A stretch of DNA of 64,000 nt from positions 248,001 through 312,000 of the forward strand of contig SZOZ01000001.1 in the NCBI GenBank assembly GCA_030263455.1, read 5' to 3'. This DNA comes from Synechococcales cyanobacterium CNB (lineage in GTDB: Bacteria; Planctomycetota; Phycisphaerae; Phycisphaerales; UBA1924). This document shows, piece by piece, positions 34,335 through 43,586 of this stretch (position 1 is the first letter of the stretch; each line of letters begins with the position of its first letter). Below the pieces are notes generated by a model that ran no database searches, was not told the origin of the DNA, and worked only from the letters and a program-made list of their open reading frames with translations. The position numbers and the translations under genes are program-made.

Positions 34335-35558
34335 TCAACCGGTGGGCAGGAGGCGACCGGCCATCACGGCCCGAACGGGGAACGCATCGAGAAGCATGCG
34401 CAGGTCTTCGAGGGTGACGTGCTCGATGCTGTCGAGTTCATCTTCAAGCGAGCGGTGCCTGCCCGTCAGCGTCCAGAGTCGGCCGATGCGCTGCATTCGG
34501 TCGGGCGGCCGCTCGCCCGAGAGCGTGACCCCGGTGGCGAGGCGATTGCGGAGGCGTTCGAGGTCGTCCTCGGTGAGCGAGTCGGCGAGTTCGGCACACT
34601 CGCGTTCGACCGTCTCCCAGACCTCGTCGGCACGCTCGGGGTCGCACGAGGCGTAGACGAAGAACTCGCCGACGCCGTCGTGGGCGTCGTAGGCCGCCTG
34701 AGCCTCCTCGGCCAACCCGGTCTCGATGAGCGACCAGTGCAGGCGCGAGTTGTCCGGGCCGCCGAGGACGAGGGCTGCCATCATCGCGGCGTACTTGCGA
34801 TCGTCCTGTGCGCCCGGCCCGGGCGAGAGGCCGAGCAGATAGGCCCGATTGACCTTCTCGTCTCGCATCTCGAATCGTCCCTCGTTGACGCGAGGCGGCG
34901 ACGGCTCCCGCATGACGCCAGTCCGCTGCCACGTGCCGCAGAGACGCTCGGCGAGATCGACGCAGCGGTCGAAGTCGAGGCATCCGGCAAGGGCAAGGGT
35001 GGTGTTGTCGGCCGAGTAGCGGCGGTCGAAGTAGTCGCGCATCTGAGCGACCGTCATGGCCGTGATGGTCTCCGGTGTGCCGAGGACGCGGTGCCTGAGC
35101 GGGTGGGGGGCGTAGTAGCGATCGACGCACTCTTCGTAGAGCACCCAGAAGGGATTGTCCTTATACATGGCGATCTCTTCGAGGATCACACCCTTCTCGG
35201 TGGTGAAGTCGTCGTCGCGGAGGGCAGGGCGCATCATGCGGCCGAGGAGGGACTCGGCGTCGTCGAGCCGCTCGGGAACGACCTGGGCGTAGAAGCAGGT
35301 CATCTCGTTGCTGGTGTAGGCGTTGTGCCGGGCGCCGAGGTCGTCGAAGGCCCGGTTGAGGGCGTCTGCCGAGAGGTCGCCGGTGCCCTTGAACATCATG
35401 TGCTCGAGGAAGTGGCTGACGCCCATGAGGGTGGCAGGCTCGTCGCGCGCGCCGGTGCGAACAAAAAAGCCCGCCGCGGCGGAATGTGCGGCGGCGTCGA
35501 TCTCGGCGATGACGGTGAGGCCGTTCGGGAGTGAGCGGTGGCGGAACTCGATCGGCAT
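34335..35558 (-). CDS. M16 family (insulinase/pitrilysin-like) zinc peptidase
   Basis: 407 residues. The inverted zinc motif HxxEH is in VSHFLEHMMFKGTG, with the downstream glutamate expected in the VILEEIAMYKD region. The N-terminal strand NGLTVIAEIDAAAHSAAAGFFVRTGAR is family-typical. The length fits a single M16 half-protein like bacterial processing-peptidase homologues. No signal peptide is seen, so it is probably cytoplasmic unless exported otherwise. ATG 35558 (MPIEFRH) was chosen; the upstream frame is low-complexity. Likely degrades or trims peptides. Confidence 0.9.
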   Translation of the reverse strand: MPIEFRHRSLPNGLTVIAEIDAAAHSAAAGFFVRTGARDEPATLMGVSHFLEHMMFKGTGDLSADALNRAFDDLGARHNAYTSNEMTCFYAQVVPERLDDAESLLGRMMRPALRDDDFTTEKGVILEEIAMYKDNPFWVLYEECVDRYYAPHPLRHRVLGTPETITAMTVAQMRDYFDRRYSADNTTLALAGCLDFDRCVDLAERLCGTWQRTGVMREPSPPRVNEGRFEMRDEKVNRAYLLGLSPGPGAQDDRKYAAMMAALVLGGPDNSRLHWSLIETGLAEEAQAAYDAHDGVGEFFVYASCDPERADEVWETVERECAELADSLTEDDLERLRNRLATGVTLSGERPPDRMQRIGRLWTLTGRHRSLEDELDSIEHVTLEDLRMLLDAFPVRAVMAGRLLPTG

Positions 35559-35726
35559 GAGAGGAGTGTACCGCCCGGGGTGGGCGGATCGGGGCGGTGG
35601 CGTCGCGGGTGGCCCGGTCCGGCCGGGGGTGGCCGACGGCACGAACCGCAGGGCTTGACGCGGGGTGATTCAGGGGTGGCATGAGCGTTGCAAACTCCTG
35701 GAGGGCTGCCCCCATGGAGCGATCCG

Positions 35727-37349
35727 ATGCACACCGACAGGTCCGTGCCCCTCTCCTTCGACTCGCTCGAAACTCGACGGCTGATGAGCGGGTCCGATGA
35801 TGGGCTTGGCTTCGAGGCGTATTTTCCAGAGGGCTACTCGCACGCGGGCATCAGCGAGTTCGTGCCGCTCACGAACCCGCACGACCGGGACGTGCGCTAC
35901 GAGTTGCACGCGCGGTACGAGGTGGGAGAGCGGGACCAGTTGATCTCGAAGGGGGTGCTGCCCGCGAGGTCGCGCGGGGGCGTGACGATCAGTCTTGCCG
36001 GGCGGCCGGACCTGATGCTCGTGCGCCCGGACACGCCGTATGCCCTTGTGCTGAAGGCAGAGGATGCTCTCGGAGCGACGATCAGCCACTACGACTTCGG
36101 CACGGCGATCGGCGAGTCCTTCTCGACGACTCCCTCGACGCGATGGACGTTCGGCGAAGGGTACCGGGATCACAACTGGACGCGGGACTTCGTGCTGTTC
36201 TACAACCCGAACGGTACCTCGACGCAGGTTACGACGCGGGTGTTCGGCGCCGGGGGAGAGACGGTGACACTCGAACTGACGCTGGATGGACAGCGTCGCG
36301 GCGGGTGGAACTTCGACACCCAGCCGGGGTTGCCGGACGGTGTCTTCGCGGTGGAGGTGGTGGCGACTGCCCCGATCGTGGCGTCGCAATCGCACTACGA
36401 GATCGTGACCGAGCGAGGCTTCGGCGCGCTCGGAACCGCGGACGGCGGAGCATTGGCGGGCTTCATCCCGGCCATCGAGTTCGAAGACCATGGGCCGCGG
36501 GTCAGCCCTGATGGACCGGAAGACGACAACGGCGGCCACGGCAACGACGACAGCGACGACACGAACGACGACAACGGCGGCCACGGCAACGACGACGGCG
36601 ACGACACGAACGACGACAACGGCGGCCACGGCAACGACGACGGCGACGACACGAACGACGACAACGGCGGCCACGGCAACGACGACGGCGACGATTGGCC
36701 CGCCAACGCCTTCCTCACCGTGCTGAACACCAGTGATGAAAACGCTACGGTCACATTCACCTTCCTGTGGCGAGACGATGTCGCCGCGCCAACGCCGCGC
36801 GAGGAACGCATCGTCATTCCCGCCAACTCGCGCGGCGGCCTGTCGATCCGCGAGCTTGGCGTGCCGTTCGATGAGGAGTTTGGCGTGCTGTACCTCTCCG
36901 ACGTGCCGGTGACGGTGACGGCGGTGGTGTACCAGGCTGGCGACGCGATGGGCATTCCCGCTGCGACGGTCGCGGCGACGACATGGGACTTCGGCGAGGG
37001 CTACATGAGCCGCTCCCGCGCAGGCAAGGCCGTCACCGACGATGTCTACGTTTTCAACCCGACCGGGGCCTCGGTCACCGTGACCATCGAGTTCTTCTTC
37101 TCGGATGGCCGCTCTGTTGTCGTCCCCAAGCGGCTCGACCCGTTGGAACTGGAGGATGTGAAGGTCCACGCTGAGAAGTCGGTGCTGGACCTCGGCGAGG
37201 ACCTCTTCTACGGCGTGCGCGTGTCGGCGCCTCGGGTCGTGGTCGCCGGATTCGAGCACTGGGACCGCGACCTGGGCGGTGGGTTTGCAACGATCGGCAT
37301 CCCCGGCGGGGAGATCATGCCCCTGTTGGATGCCCTCAACACGGCGTAA
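35727..37349 (+). CDS. Large surface/exported protein with planctomycete LExR-type N-terminus and Asp/Gly/His tandem repeats
   Basis: 540 residues. The N-terminus SFDSLETRRLMSG resembles the planctomycete LEPR-x-LL motif found on exported proteins. Two similar beta-rich halves follow, with matching phrases such as SRGGVTISLAGRP / SRGGLSIRELGVP and TTWDFGEGY / RWTFGEGYRDH, suggesting an internal duplication. They are joined by a linker of nearly four identical 15-residue repeats (DDNGGHGNDDGDDTN), encoded by 45-bp DNA repeats. Enzymatic motifs were not found; adhesion or cell-surface structure is likely. A GGAGC site precedes ATG 35727, and a strong terminator follows. Confidence 0.72.
   Translation: MHTDRSVPLSFDSLETRRLMSGSDDGLGFEAYFPEGYSHAGISEFVPLTNPHDRDVRYELHARYEVGERDQLISKGVLPARSRGGVTISLAGRPDLMLVRPDTPYALVLKAEDALGATISHYDFGTAIGESFSTTPSTRWTFGEGYRDHNWTRDFVLFYNPNGTSTQVTTRVFGAGGETVTLELTLDGQRRGGWNFDTQPGLPDGVFAVEVVATAPIVASQSHYEIVTERGFGALGTADGGALAGFIPAIEFEDHGPRVSPDGPEDDNGGHGNDDSDDTNDDNGGHGNDDGDDTNDDNGGHGNDDGDDTNDDNGGHGNDDGDDWPANAFLTVLNTSDENATVTFTFLWRDDVAAPTPREERIVIPANSRGGLSIRELGVPFDEEFGVLYLSDVPVTVTAVVYQAGDAMGIPAATVAATTWDFGEGYMSRSRAGKAVTDDVYVFNPTGASVTVTIEFFFSDGRSVVVPKRLDPLELEDVKVHAEKSVLDLGEDLFYGVRVSAPRVVVAGFEHWDRDLGGGFATIGIPGGEIMPLLDALNTA
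36522..36695 (+). repeat. 45-bp tandem repeat, about 3.9 copies, within the surface protein gene
   Basis: Units start at 36522, 36567, 36612 and 36657 (last incomplete). They are almost identical, differing mainly at one AGC/GGC codon. They encode an acidic, His/Gly-rich linker that could bind divalent metal. Confidence 0.92.
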
Positions 37350-37360
37350 GCCGCAATGAC

Positions 37361-37393
37361 AACGCCCCCAGGGTCGATCCCCGGGGGCGTTTC
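37361..37393. terminator. Bidirectional intrinsic terminator between convergent genes
   Basis: Stem AACGCCCCC / GGGGGCGTT with an 11-nt or longer loop, followed by TTCGTT on the plus strand; it would also serve the dockerin gene on the minus strand, whose stop is at 37432. Confidence 0.78.
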
Positions 37394-37431
37394 GTTGGTG
37401 AGCGACCGTAGTACAGGTCAGGGGCGACGGC

Positions 37432-39069
37432 TCACGGGCAACCGGCGACGTAGGCGTTGAGGAAGGCGATGAAGTCGAGAGAGTTGACGACGGTGTCGCC
37501 GTTGAAGTCCGCCCTGGGGTCCTGGACGACGTAGAGGTTGAGGAAGCAGATGAAGTCGAGGGAGTTGACGACGGTGTCGCCGTTGCAATCAACGGGGCAC
37601 GTCTTGCCGACCGTGACGCAGTAGTTCAGGTCTGTGTTGTGGCAGACCTCCTGCATGGCCGTGGTCATGTTGTAGGAGTACGACGGGAAGCCGATGACGC
37701 CGCTGCTTCCGCCCCAGCAGAAGATGCACGGGTCGTTGGGGTTGTTGGCGAGTGCGTAGATGCCGAGGACGTACGTTGTCCCGGCGGTCACGTTGAAGCC
37801 CGCCGGCACGCTGACGGTAAACCTGTAGTGCTGGATGCCGAAGATGTCCACGCAGGTGGGGGTGGGGTTGGTCGCGCTGAAGGGGACGGTGAAGCTGCCG
37901 ATGAAGGACTGGACGTTCCAGCCGCACACGCTGCCGGACGGCCCGCCGGTGTAAAGCTCGATGAGGAAGCTGTTGATGCCGGAGATGCCGCAGGGCGTGT
38001 TGGTGGAGACGTTCCAGCCCCCACCTTCGAAGGTAACCAGGGTCCACGGGCCGCTTGCCGTGGGTTTCCAGTCGTCGGCTGCGATGTAGGGGTTCATGTT
38101 GTGCCAGGCGTTGCTGAACCAGCAGGTGGTGTTGCAATCGTTCTTCTGGCAGTACGTGCCGCCCGTGCTCGGGTTGAGGGTGAAGGCGTTGTCCGGTCCG
38201 CAGCGGTCGTAGCTGCCGTCGGTCCGGTCCCAGGAGACGGCGCGGTTGAAGTTGTTGACGGTGCTCGTGCTCCAGCCGAAGACGCAGGGGTGGTTGGCAT
38301 TGGAGACCGTGCCGTAGATGGTGATCATGTAGTTCTGGCCGTTGTTGAGGGAGATGCCTGACGAGAAGTTCGCGACGAACTTGTAGACGTCCTCGCCGAA
38401 CGCGCCCTTGCAGTGGAAGGCGGGGTTGAGCGAGGCGAGAGGGAAGGACTGCGCCGCGACGAAGCTGGCGTACTGCCAGCCGCACGCGCCGCCGCCCTGG
38501 ATGGTCCAGATCTCGATTCCGACGGAGGAGAGGTTGGTCAAGCCGCAGCCGGTCCAGGCGTTGAGGTCCCACATGCCGCCGTAGAACTCCACGGAGGTCA
38601 GCTGGCTGCCGTCGGCGACGAAGTCGTCGAAAACGATGTAGGGGTTGTTGTTCGAGTTGTTGTTGGAGAACCAGACGCCACCGCCGCAGTCCGGGGGCTG
38701 GTTGATCATGCGGGAGCCGTCACCGCCCTCGTTCCCGCCGTTCCAGCCGACGGGTGCGGAACTCATCTGCGTGTTGGGGAATCCGCCCTCCGGAATCTCG
38801 CGCGCCACGCGGAGTGCGGACTCCTCCTCGGTCAGCACGCGTGGCGGGTCGGCGAACCCCCAGCCGCCGCCCCGCATGTCGTGAGGACCGCGCGGGCCGA
38901 GGATTGCCGGATCGTCGAGCACACGAAAGAGCATCGGCTCTCCGTCCCAGCGCTCGATCGGTGTGGCGTCAGGCTGGGGACTGACCGGGTTGATGGGCAC
39001 GGCGATCGGCATCGCCGCGGCCGCACACGCGACCGACACCCCACACACCAAGGTCAAGACGCATTTCAT
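37432..39069 (-). CDS. Large exported protein ending in a dockerin-like repeat pair
   Basis: 545 residues. Signal peptide 1-19 (CVLTLVCGVSVACAAAA). Two homologous beta-rich modules of about 160 residues follow; both have a W-FSN-N-N-PYI-DD phrase near the start and several Cys (CGW, CGLTNL), pointing to disulfide-bonded extracellular domains. The C-terminus has two copies of a dockerin-like calcium motif, DCNGDTVVNSLDFICFLNLY and DFNGDTVVNSLDFIAFLNAY, separated by about 20 residues. Function unknown. A plausible promoter is at 39234-39261, giving a leader of about 158 nt. Confidence 0.78.
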   Translation of the reverse strand: MKCVLTLVCGVSVACAAAAMPIAVPINPVSPQPDATPIERWDGEPMLFRVLDDPAILGPRGPHDMRGGGWGFADPPRVLTEEESALRVAREIPEGGFPNTQMSSAPVGWNGGNEGGDGSRMINQPPDCGGGVWFSNNNSNNNPYIVFDDFVADGSQLTSVEFYGGMWDLNAWTGCGLTNLSSVGIEIWTIQGGGACGWQYASFVAAQSFPLASLNPAFHCKGAFGEDVYKFVANFSSGISLNNGQNYMITIYGTVSNANHPCVFGWSTSTVNNFNRAVSWDRTDGSYDRCGPDNAFTLNPSTGGTYCQKNDCNTTCWFSNAWHNMNPYIAADDWKPTASGPWTLVTFEGGGWNVSTNTPCGISGINSFLIELYTGGPSGSVCGWNVQSFIGSFTVPFSATNPTPTCVDIFGIQHYRFTVSVPAGFNVTAGTTYVLGIYALANNPNDPCIFCWGGSSGVIGFPSYSYNMTTAMQEVCHNTDLNYCVTVGKTCPVDCNGDTVVNSLDFICFLNLYVVQDPRADFNGDTVVNSLDFIAFLNAYVAGCP

Positions 39070-39233
39070 GGCACCTCTCCCATGCGGCCGACGCACGGCG
39101 TGCGCCGCGCACGAACGACGTGACACTGCGACACGATGCAGTCAACCGCTGAATGAACGCCTGCTCTTCCGTCGCCGGCCGAGACCCACTCCACAACGCG
39201 CGGCAACGATCCCCCTACATGGTGACAGGAGCG

Positions 39234-39261
39234 AGCATACAGGGATTTTTCTCGGACGCAA
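39234..39261 (-). promoter_or_regulatory. Putative sigma-70 promoter of the dockerin-like gene
   Basis: Reverse-strand TTGCGT (39261-39256), 16-bp spacer, TATGCT (39239-39234). A 9-bp stem (39274-39297, ATCGCCCGA/TCGGGTGAT) just upstream could separate it from thiE. Confidence 0.5.
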
Positions 39262-39305
39262 GCGGAATAATGGGGGCGAGATCACCCGAGAAACATCGGG
39301 CGATT

Positions 39306-40370
39306 TCACTCTGAATTACGGGCACAAGCTATCCAAACATACTCCGTACATACGGAAGCTGGTTCACGCGACCCGCAGACGCTCGAACAGACAGCGATCC
39401 CCTCCGCGCCGGCGTCGAAGACGGATGCCGCAGTGCCTGGGGTGATGCCACCGATGGCCAGGTGAGGCGTGCGGCGGCATCGTTCATCGGAAAGGTACTC
39501 CCGCAAGTAGTCGAGACCTGAAATCGCTTGAACTGCCTTGGTCCTCGTCGGGAAGATCGGGCCGACGCCGCAGTAGTCCGCGCCGGCGTCTGCCGCGCGG
39601 CGTGCCTGCACGATGTTTGCGGTTGAAGCGCCGACGAGCAGTCGGAACCCCGCGACTCGACGCGCGTCTTCGACCGTGATGTCGCTCTGCCCGAGGTGGA
39701 CTCCGTGCGCGCCTGCCGCCAGGGCGATGTCAACCCGGTCGTTGATAATGACGTGAGCGCCTCGCGGCCCGGCGAGGTCCACGAGTCGGCGGGCGCGACG
39801 GACGAGCTCGTCCCCGTCGAGAGACTTCTCTCGCAACTGAAGGCAATCTGCGCCGCCTTCAAGGGCGAGTTCGGCCACCCGGTCCCAGGGATGATGGAGA
39901 CAGAGCGATTCCGTGATGAGCACGCAAAGCCGCCACTGGATGGCGCGTCCCGTGCCGAGTGCGAGCGTGAGCGAGCGTTCGGCGTCGTAGAGCCGGTAGC
40001 GGAGGTCTTCGAATGCGTGAGCCGTGGCAGCCGCGCCGGGCAGGGTCTTGGTCGTTTCCTCAAGAACTCGAAGTGCCTCGCTCGTCCGACCCGCGGCCGC
40101 CGCGACGACCTGGGTCATGGTCTCGCGTCGCATCTCGCCGGGTGTGGAGATCGCGGCACCGCGGTCCTCCTGCACGGCCCGGTGGGCCAGCAATGCCCCG
40201 CGGTCGATGGGGAGCGACTCGACCGCCTCTCGCAGATCGTGGCGCATCGACTTGAAGGAGGAGCACAACCCCGCGTCGTCGAGCAGGAAGCGGGCCGCGT
40301 CTTCGAGGACGCGCAGACCCTCGCGTGCCCGGTTTGCGTTTGCGTCGATGAGGCGTGCTTCGTGCCGCAC
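39306..40370 (-). CDS. thiE: Thiamine-phosphate synthase with N-terminal ThiD2 domain
   Basis: 354 residues. Joins hydroxymethylpyrimidine diphosphate and thiazole phosphate to thiamine phosphate. The N-terminal part (about 1-130) starts LIDANANRAREGLRVLEDAARF, the ThiD2-type domain. The C-terminal TIM barrel has the ThiE signatures ADCLQLREKSLDGDEL, HGVHLGQSD, DYCGVGPIFPTRTK and LAIGGI. The start is GTG 40370, two codons before strong homology. The extreme C-terminus after GIAVCSSVCG is unusual and may be a chance extension. Divergent from zwf, with a 50-bp gap. Confidence 0.92.
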   Translation of the reverse strand: MRHEARLIDANANRAREGLRVLEDAARFLLDDAGLCSSFKSMRHDLREAVESLPIDRGALLAHRAVQEDRGAAISTPGEMRRETMTQVVAAAAGRTSEALRVLEETTKTLPGAAATAHAFEDLRYRLYDAERSLTLALGTGRAIQWRLCVLITESLCLHHPWDRVAELALEGGADCLQLREKSLDGDELVRRARRLVDLAGPRGAHVIINDRVDIALAAGAHGVHLGQSDITVEDARRVAGFRLLVGASTANIVQARRAADAGADYCGVGPIFPTRTKAVQAISGLDYLREYLSDERCRRTPHLAIGGITPGTAASVFDAGAEGIAVCSSVCGSREPASVCTEYVWIACARNSE

Positions 40371-40420
40371 GGCGCGAGGATAGGCCCCGGCCCCGGCAAC
40401 TCCGCGATAGGATGCGAGCC

Positions 40421-41959
40421 ATGCCTCCCAGCACCGTCCCCGAGCCGTGCGTGCTTGTCATCTTCGGTGCGTCGGGCGACCTGACCGCCCGCAAACTCGT
40501 CCCCGCACTGTACGAACTCGACCAGCGGCGGCAGTTGCCGGACGGGCTGTGCGTGCTCGGCGTGTCGCGAACGGAGATGACGGACGACGCCTTCCGCGAC
40601 CGGATGCGCGAGGCGGTCTCGAGGCACGCCCACGCCTTCGATGGGGATCGCTACGCGGCGTTCGCGCGCCGGCTGCACTACTTCGCCGGCGATGCGGTGC
40701 GGCCTGAGGTGTATCCCTCGCTCGTGCGGCGGATCGAGTCGCTGGGCGCGGAGCGGGGCATCGGGCGGCCGCAGGGGGGGCCGAACGTGCTCTTCTACCT
40801 GTCCGTCGCGCCTGAGTTGTACGAGCCGATCGTGGCGAACGTCGGTGTGTCGGGCATCATCACCGAGGGCAAGCGGTGGTGTGTCATCGATCCCGCGGCG
40901 ACGGCATGGCAGCGGATCGTGGTCGAAAAACCGTTCGGCACTGACCTCGCCAGCGCGCGGTCCCTGAACCGGGCCATCGGCCGCGTCTTCGAGGAGGACG
41001 CGGTCTATCGCATCGACCACTACCTCGGAAAGGAACTGGTCCAGAACCTGCTGGTGATGCGGTTCGCCAACTCGATCTTCGAGCCGATCTGGAGCCGTGA
41101 CGCGGTGCATTCGGTGCAGTTGACGGCCGCGGAAACGATCGGCGTGGGGGCACGCGCCGGATCGTTCTACGACGGCGCCGGTGCGATCCGCGACATGATC
41201 CAGAGCCACCTGCTGCAGGTGCTCGCGCTCGTGGCGATGGAGCCGCCCCCTCGCTACGAGGCGGACGCGATCGTCCGCGAAAAGATCAAGTTGTTCTCAG
41301 CCGCACGGATCGCCTGCTCGCCGGAAGAGGCGGCGGCGTGGGGCGTCCTGGGACGCTACGGGGCAGGGCCGGATGGTCCGGCGTACGCCGACGAACCGGG
41401 CGTCGATCCGGCCCGGCGAACGGAGACCTACGCCGCTATGCGCATCGAGTTCGACAACTGGCGGTGGGGCGGCGTGCCGTTCTTCGTCCGCACGGGCAAG
41501 CGGCTTGCCGCCAAACTCACCGAGGTCGTCGTGCAGTTCCGCGAGCCTCCGACCGCGATCTTCAGGGGTGTGCGCGGCCTCGGCGATGGGTGCGCCCCGA
41601 ACCGCCTCGTCATCAACGTCGCCCCGCGCGAGGGCATCTCGCTCGAACTGCGAGGTAAAGTGCCCGGGGCGGGACTCCGGATCGCTTCGGCCGCGCTCGA
41701 CCTGGACTACGTCGAGCGGTTCGGCGGCGAGCCGATCGAGGCCTACGGCCCGCTGCTGCTGGACGCGATGCGCGGCGACCGGACGCTCTTCAAGCACCGC
41801 GACGAGGTGGAGGGCGGCTGGTCGATCGTGCAGCCATTCCTCGACCCCGGTCCGCTGCGGGATCGGATCGCGACCTACGCGCCCGGTTCGTGGGGGCCGC
41901 CCGAGGCGGACTCGCTGATCGAGGCTTCCGGGTGCCGCTGGCACAACCCGGCGGGGTGA
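40421..41959 (+). CDS. zwf: Glucose-6-phosphate 1-dehydrogenase
   Basis: 512 residues. Oxidises glucose 6-phosphate to 6-phosphogluconolactone with NADP, entering the oxidative pentose phosphate pathway. The Rossmann motif FGASGDLTARKL is near residue 15. The active site is in YRIDHYLGKELVQNLLVMRF (catalytic histidine environment), and the coenzyme/substrate-binding EKPFGTDL precedes it. C-terminal stretches VPFFVRTGKRLAAKLTEV and SAALDLDYVERFG are standard. ATG 40421 lacks a strong ribosome-binding site; ATG 40412 is an alternative. The lactonase gene follows 41 bp on. Confidence 0.96.
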   Translation: MPPSTVPEPCVLVIFGASGDLTARKLVPALYELDQRRQLPDGLCVLGVSRTEMTDDAFRDRMREAVSRHAHAFDGDRYAAFARRLHYFAGDAVRPEVYPSLVRRIESLGAERGIGRPQGGPNVLFYLSVAPELYEPIVANVGVSGIITEGKRWCVIDPAATAWQRIVVEKPFGTDLASARSLNRAIGRVFEEDAVYRIDHYLGKELVQNLLVMRFANSIFEPIWSRDAVHSVQLTAAETIGVGARAGSFYDGAGAIRDMIQSHLLQVLALVAMEPPPRYEADAIVREKIKLFSAARIACSPEEAAAWGVLGRYGAGPDGPAYADEPGVDPARRTETYAAMRIEFDNWRWGGVPFFVRTGKRLAAKLTEVVVQFREPPTAIFRGVRGLGDGCAPNRLVINVAPREGISLELRGKVPGAGLRIASAALDLDYVERFGGEPIEAYGPLLLDAMRGDRTLFKHRDEVEGGWSIVQPFLDPGPLRDRIATYAPGSWGPPEADSLIEASGCRWHNPAG

Positions 41960-42000
41960 GGCTGGTCCCGGACGATCGGGGGGCGGACAATGCACCGGTG

Positions 42001-42777
42001 ATGCCCGATCGGATCGAGGTCGAGCCGGAGCCGACGCCCCCCGCGTTGCCGGGGGAGGTCATCGTGCGGGCGTCGGTGGATGCCGTTGTTGACGCCGTCG
42101 CGGCGGACCTGCTCGGGCAGGCGGTCTCGTGCGCCAGGGCGTTCGGGGACTTTCACCTCGCGTTGTCGGGCGGTTCGACACCGGAACCGCTCTATAGGCG
42201 GCTGATGTACGACCCGCGGCTGCGCTCGATGCCCTGGAGCCGCACGCACCTGTGGATCGTGGACGAGCGGCGGGTGCCGTTCGACGACGAGCGGAGCAAC
42301 TTCAAGCACATCCGCGAGTTGATCGTCGAGCACTCGGACATTCCCCGCTCGCAGGTGCATCCGATCCACGCGACGGACGAGAACGCGGCCGACGCCTACG
42401 AGCGTGAACTCCAGAGCGAACTGGAATGGCGTGAACGGGGGCACGACCGGCTGGATTTTGTCCTGCTCGGCGTCGGGGCGGATGGGCACACCGCGAGCCT
42501 GTTTCCACACTCGCCCGCGCTGCACGCGAACGGCCGGCTTGTCGCGCTCAACTCGGGGCCGACGGTCACTCCACCGGATCGTGTGACGATGACGTGGCGG
42601 CTCCTTAACGCCTCGCGGCTGGTGGCGGTGATGGTCACCGGGGCCGGCAAGCGCGGCATCCTGACGCGGCTTGTTCACGAGCGGCTTTCACCGGAGGACG
42701 CGCCGATCCTCGGCGTGCGCCCATTGGCAGGCTCGCTCCGGTGGTACATCGACCACGAGGCCTGCCCGACGGCGTGA
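42001..42777 (+). CDS. pgl: 6-phosphogluconolactonase
   Basis: 258 residues, SOL/DevB type. Hydrolyses the product of the preceding enzyme. LALSGGSTPEPLYRRL (phosphate-binding loop), IVDERRVPFDDERSN and LLGVGADGHTASLFP are the family signatures. ATG 42001 (MPDRIEVE) follows the zwf stop by 41 bp; the open frame continues upstream into zwf out of phase with homology. It forms a functional pair with zwf; rluA follows after 5 bp, so the three are probably one transcript. Confidence 0.94.
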   Translation: MPDRIEVEPEPTPPALPGEVIVRASVDAVVDAVAADLLGQAVSCARAFGDFHLALSGGSTPEPLYRRLMYDPRLRSMPWSRTHLWIVDERRVPFDDERSNFKHIRELIVEHSDIPRSQVHPIHATDENAADAYERELQSELEWRERGHDRLDFVLLGVGADGHTASLFPHSPALHANGRLVALNSGPTVTPPDRVTMTWRLLNASRLVAVMVTGAGKRGILTRLVHERLSPEDAPILGVRPLAGSLRWYIDHEACPTA

Positions 42778-42782
42778 CGCGT

Positions 42783-43550
42783 ATGCCGGCCCTCACCGTC
42801 CAGCCCAACGACCGCGTGACCTTTGGCATCGCCCATCAGGACGAGGAGTTGCTGATCGTCGAGAAGCCGGCACGGCTGGTAACGATACCGGGCAAGGCAC
42901 ACGAGGCCGATTCGCTCCTGAACGGCCTGTTCGCGCGGTTCGGGGCGCGGCTTCAAGCTCTCGGCGCGAAGCGAGACTTCGGGCTGCTGCACAGGCTGGA
43001 CAAGGACACGAGCGGGCTTGTCGTCGTCGCCCTGACCGCGCCCGCCTACGACCGACTGCGTGAGGCGTTCGAGGGGCGCGAAGTGGGGAAGTACTACTGG
43101 GCGGTCACCCGGGCCGCGCCGGCGAAGCCGACGGGGATCATCAAGCGCACGATCGCGGAGCAGACGGTCCGGATCGACCGCTACCGCACCGTGAAGGTGG
43201 CGAGAATCTCGGGCACGGGCAAGGCCGCGGCGACGGCGTACCGAGTGCTCGAGGCTTCGCCGATGGGCGCGCTCATCGAGGCGAGAGCGATCACAGGCAG
43301 GCTGCACCAGGTGCGTGTGCATCTTGACTCGGTCGGCGCGACCGTGCTGGGCGACGACACCTACGGCCCGGAGGCTGCGCGGCAGGCAGCCCCGCGTCTC
43401 GCGCTGCACGCGCACCGTGTGACACTCGACCATCCGGTGACGGGTCGTCGGCTCGACGTGCGGACTCGATGGCCGCGTGACCTTCGGAATCTTCTTTCTC
43501 GCCTCGGCCTGAGCAGGCCGGACACAAGGTGCGCTGAAAGCGACCCGTGA
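42783..43550 (+). CDS. RluA-family pseudouridine synthase
   Basis: 255 residues. Converts uridines to pseudouridine in rRNA or tRNA. The catalytic motif is LLHRLDKDTSGLVVVA (aspartate of HRLDxDTSG). Other family stretches are EELLIVEKPARLVTIPGKA, KYYWAVTRAAP, and the C-terminal GRLHQVRVHLDSVGATVLGD. There is no S4 domain, so it is the RluA/TruC-like short type; the target site cannot be assigned. It starts 5 bp after pgl. Confidence 0.92.
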   Translation: MPALTVQPNDRVTFGIAHQDEELLIVEKPARLVTIPGKAHEADSLLNGLFARFGARLQALGAKRDFGLLHRLDKDTSGLVVVALTAPAYDRLREAFEGREVGKYYWAVTRAAPAKPTGIIKRTIAEQTVRIDRYRTVKVARISGTGKAAATAYRVLEASPMGALIEARAITGRLHQVRVHLDSVGATVLGDDTYGPEAARQAAPRLALHAHRVTLDHPVTGRRLDVRTRWPRDLRNLLSRLGLSRPDTRCAESDP

Positions 43551-43586
43551 GCGGGCGCACAAGATCGCTCCGCGGGGCTTTGCCCG

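Noticed and set aside
36522-36695. CRISPR array
   Set aside because: The repeats are contiguous 45-bp coding units without spacers, inside a protein gene.
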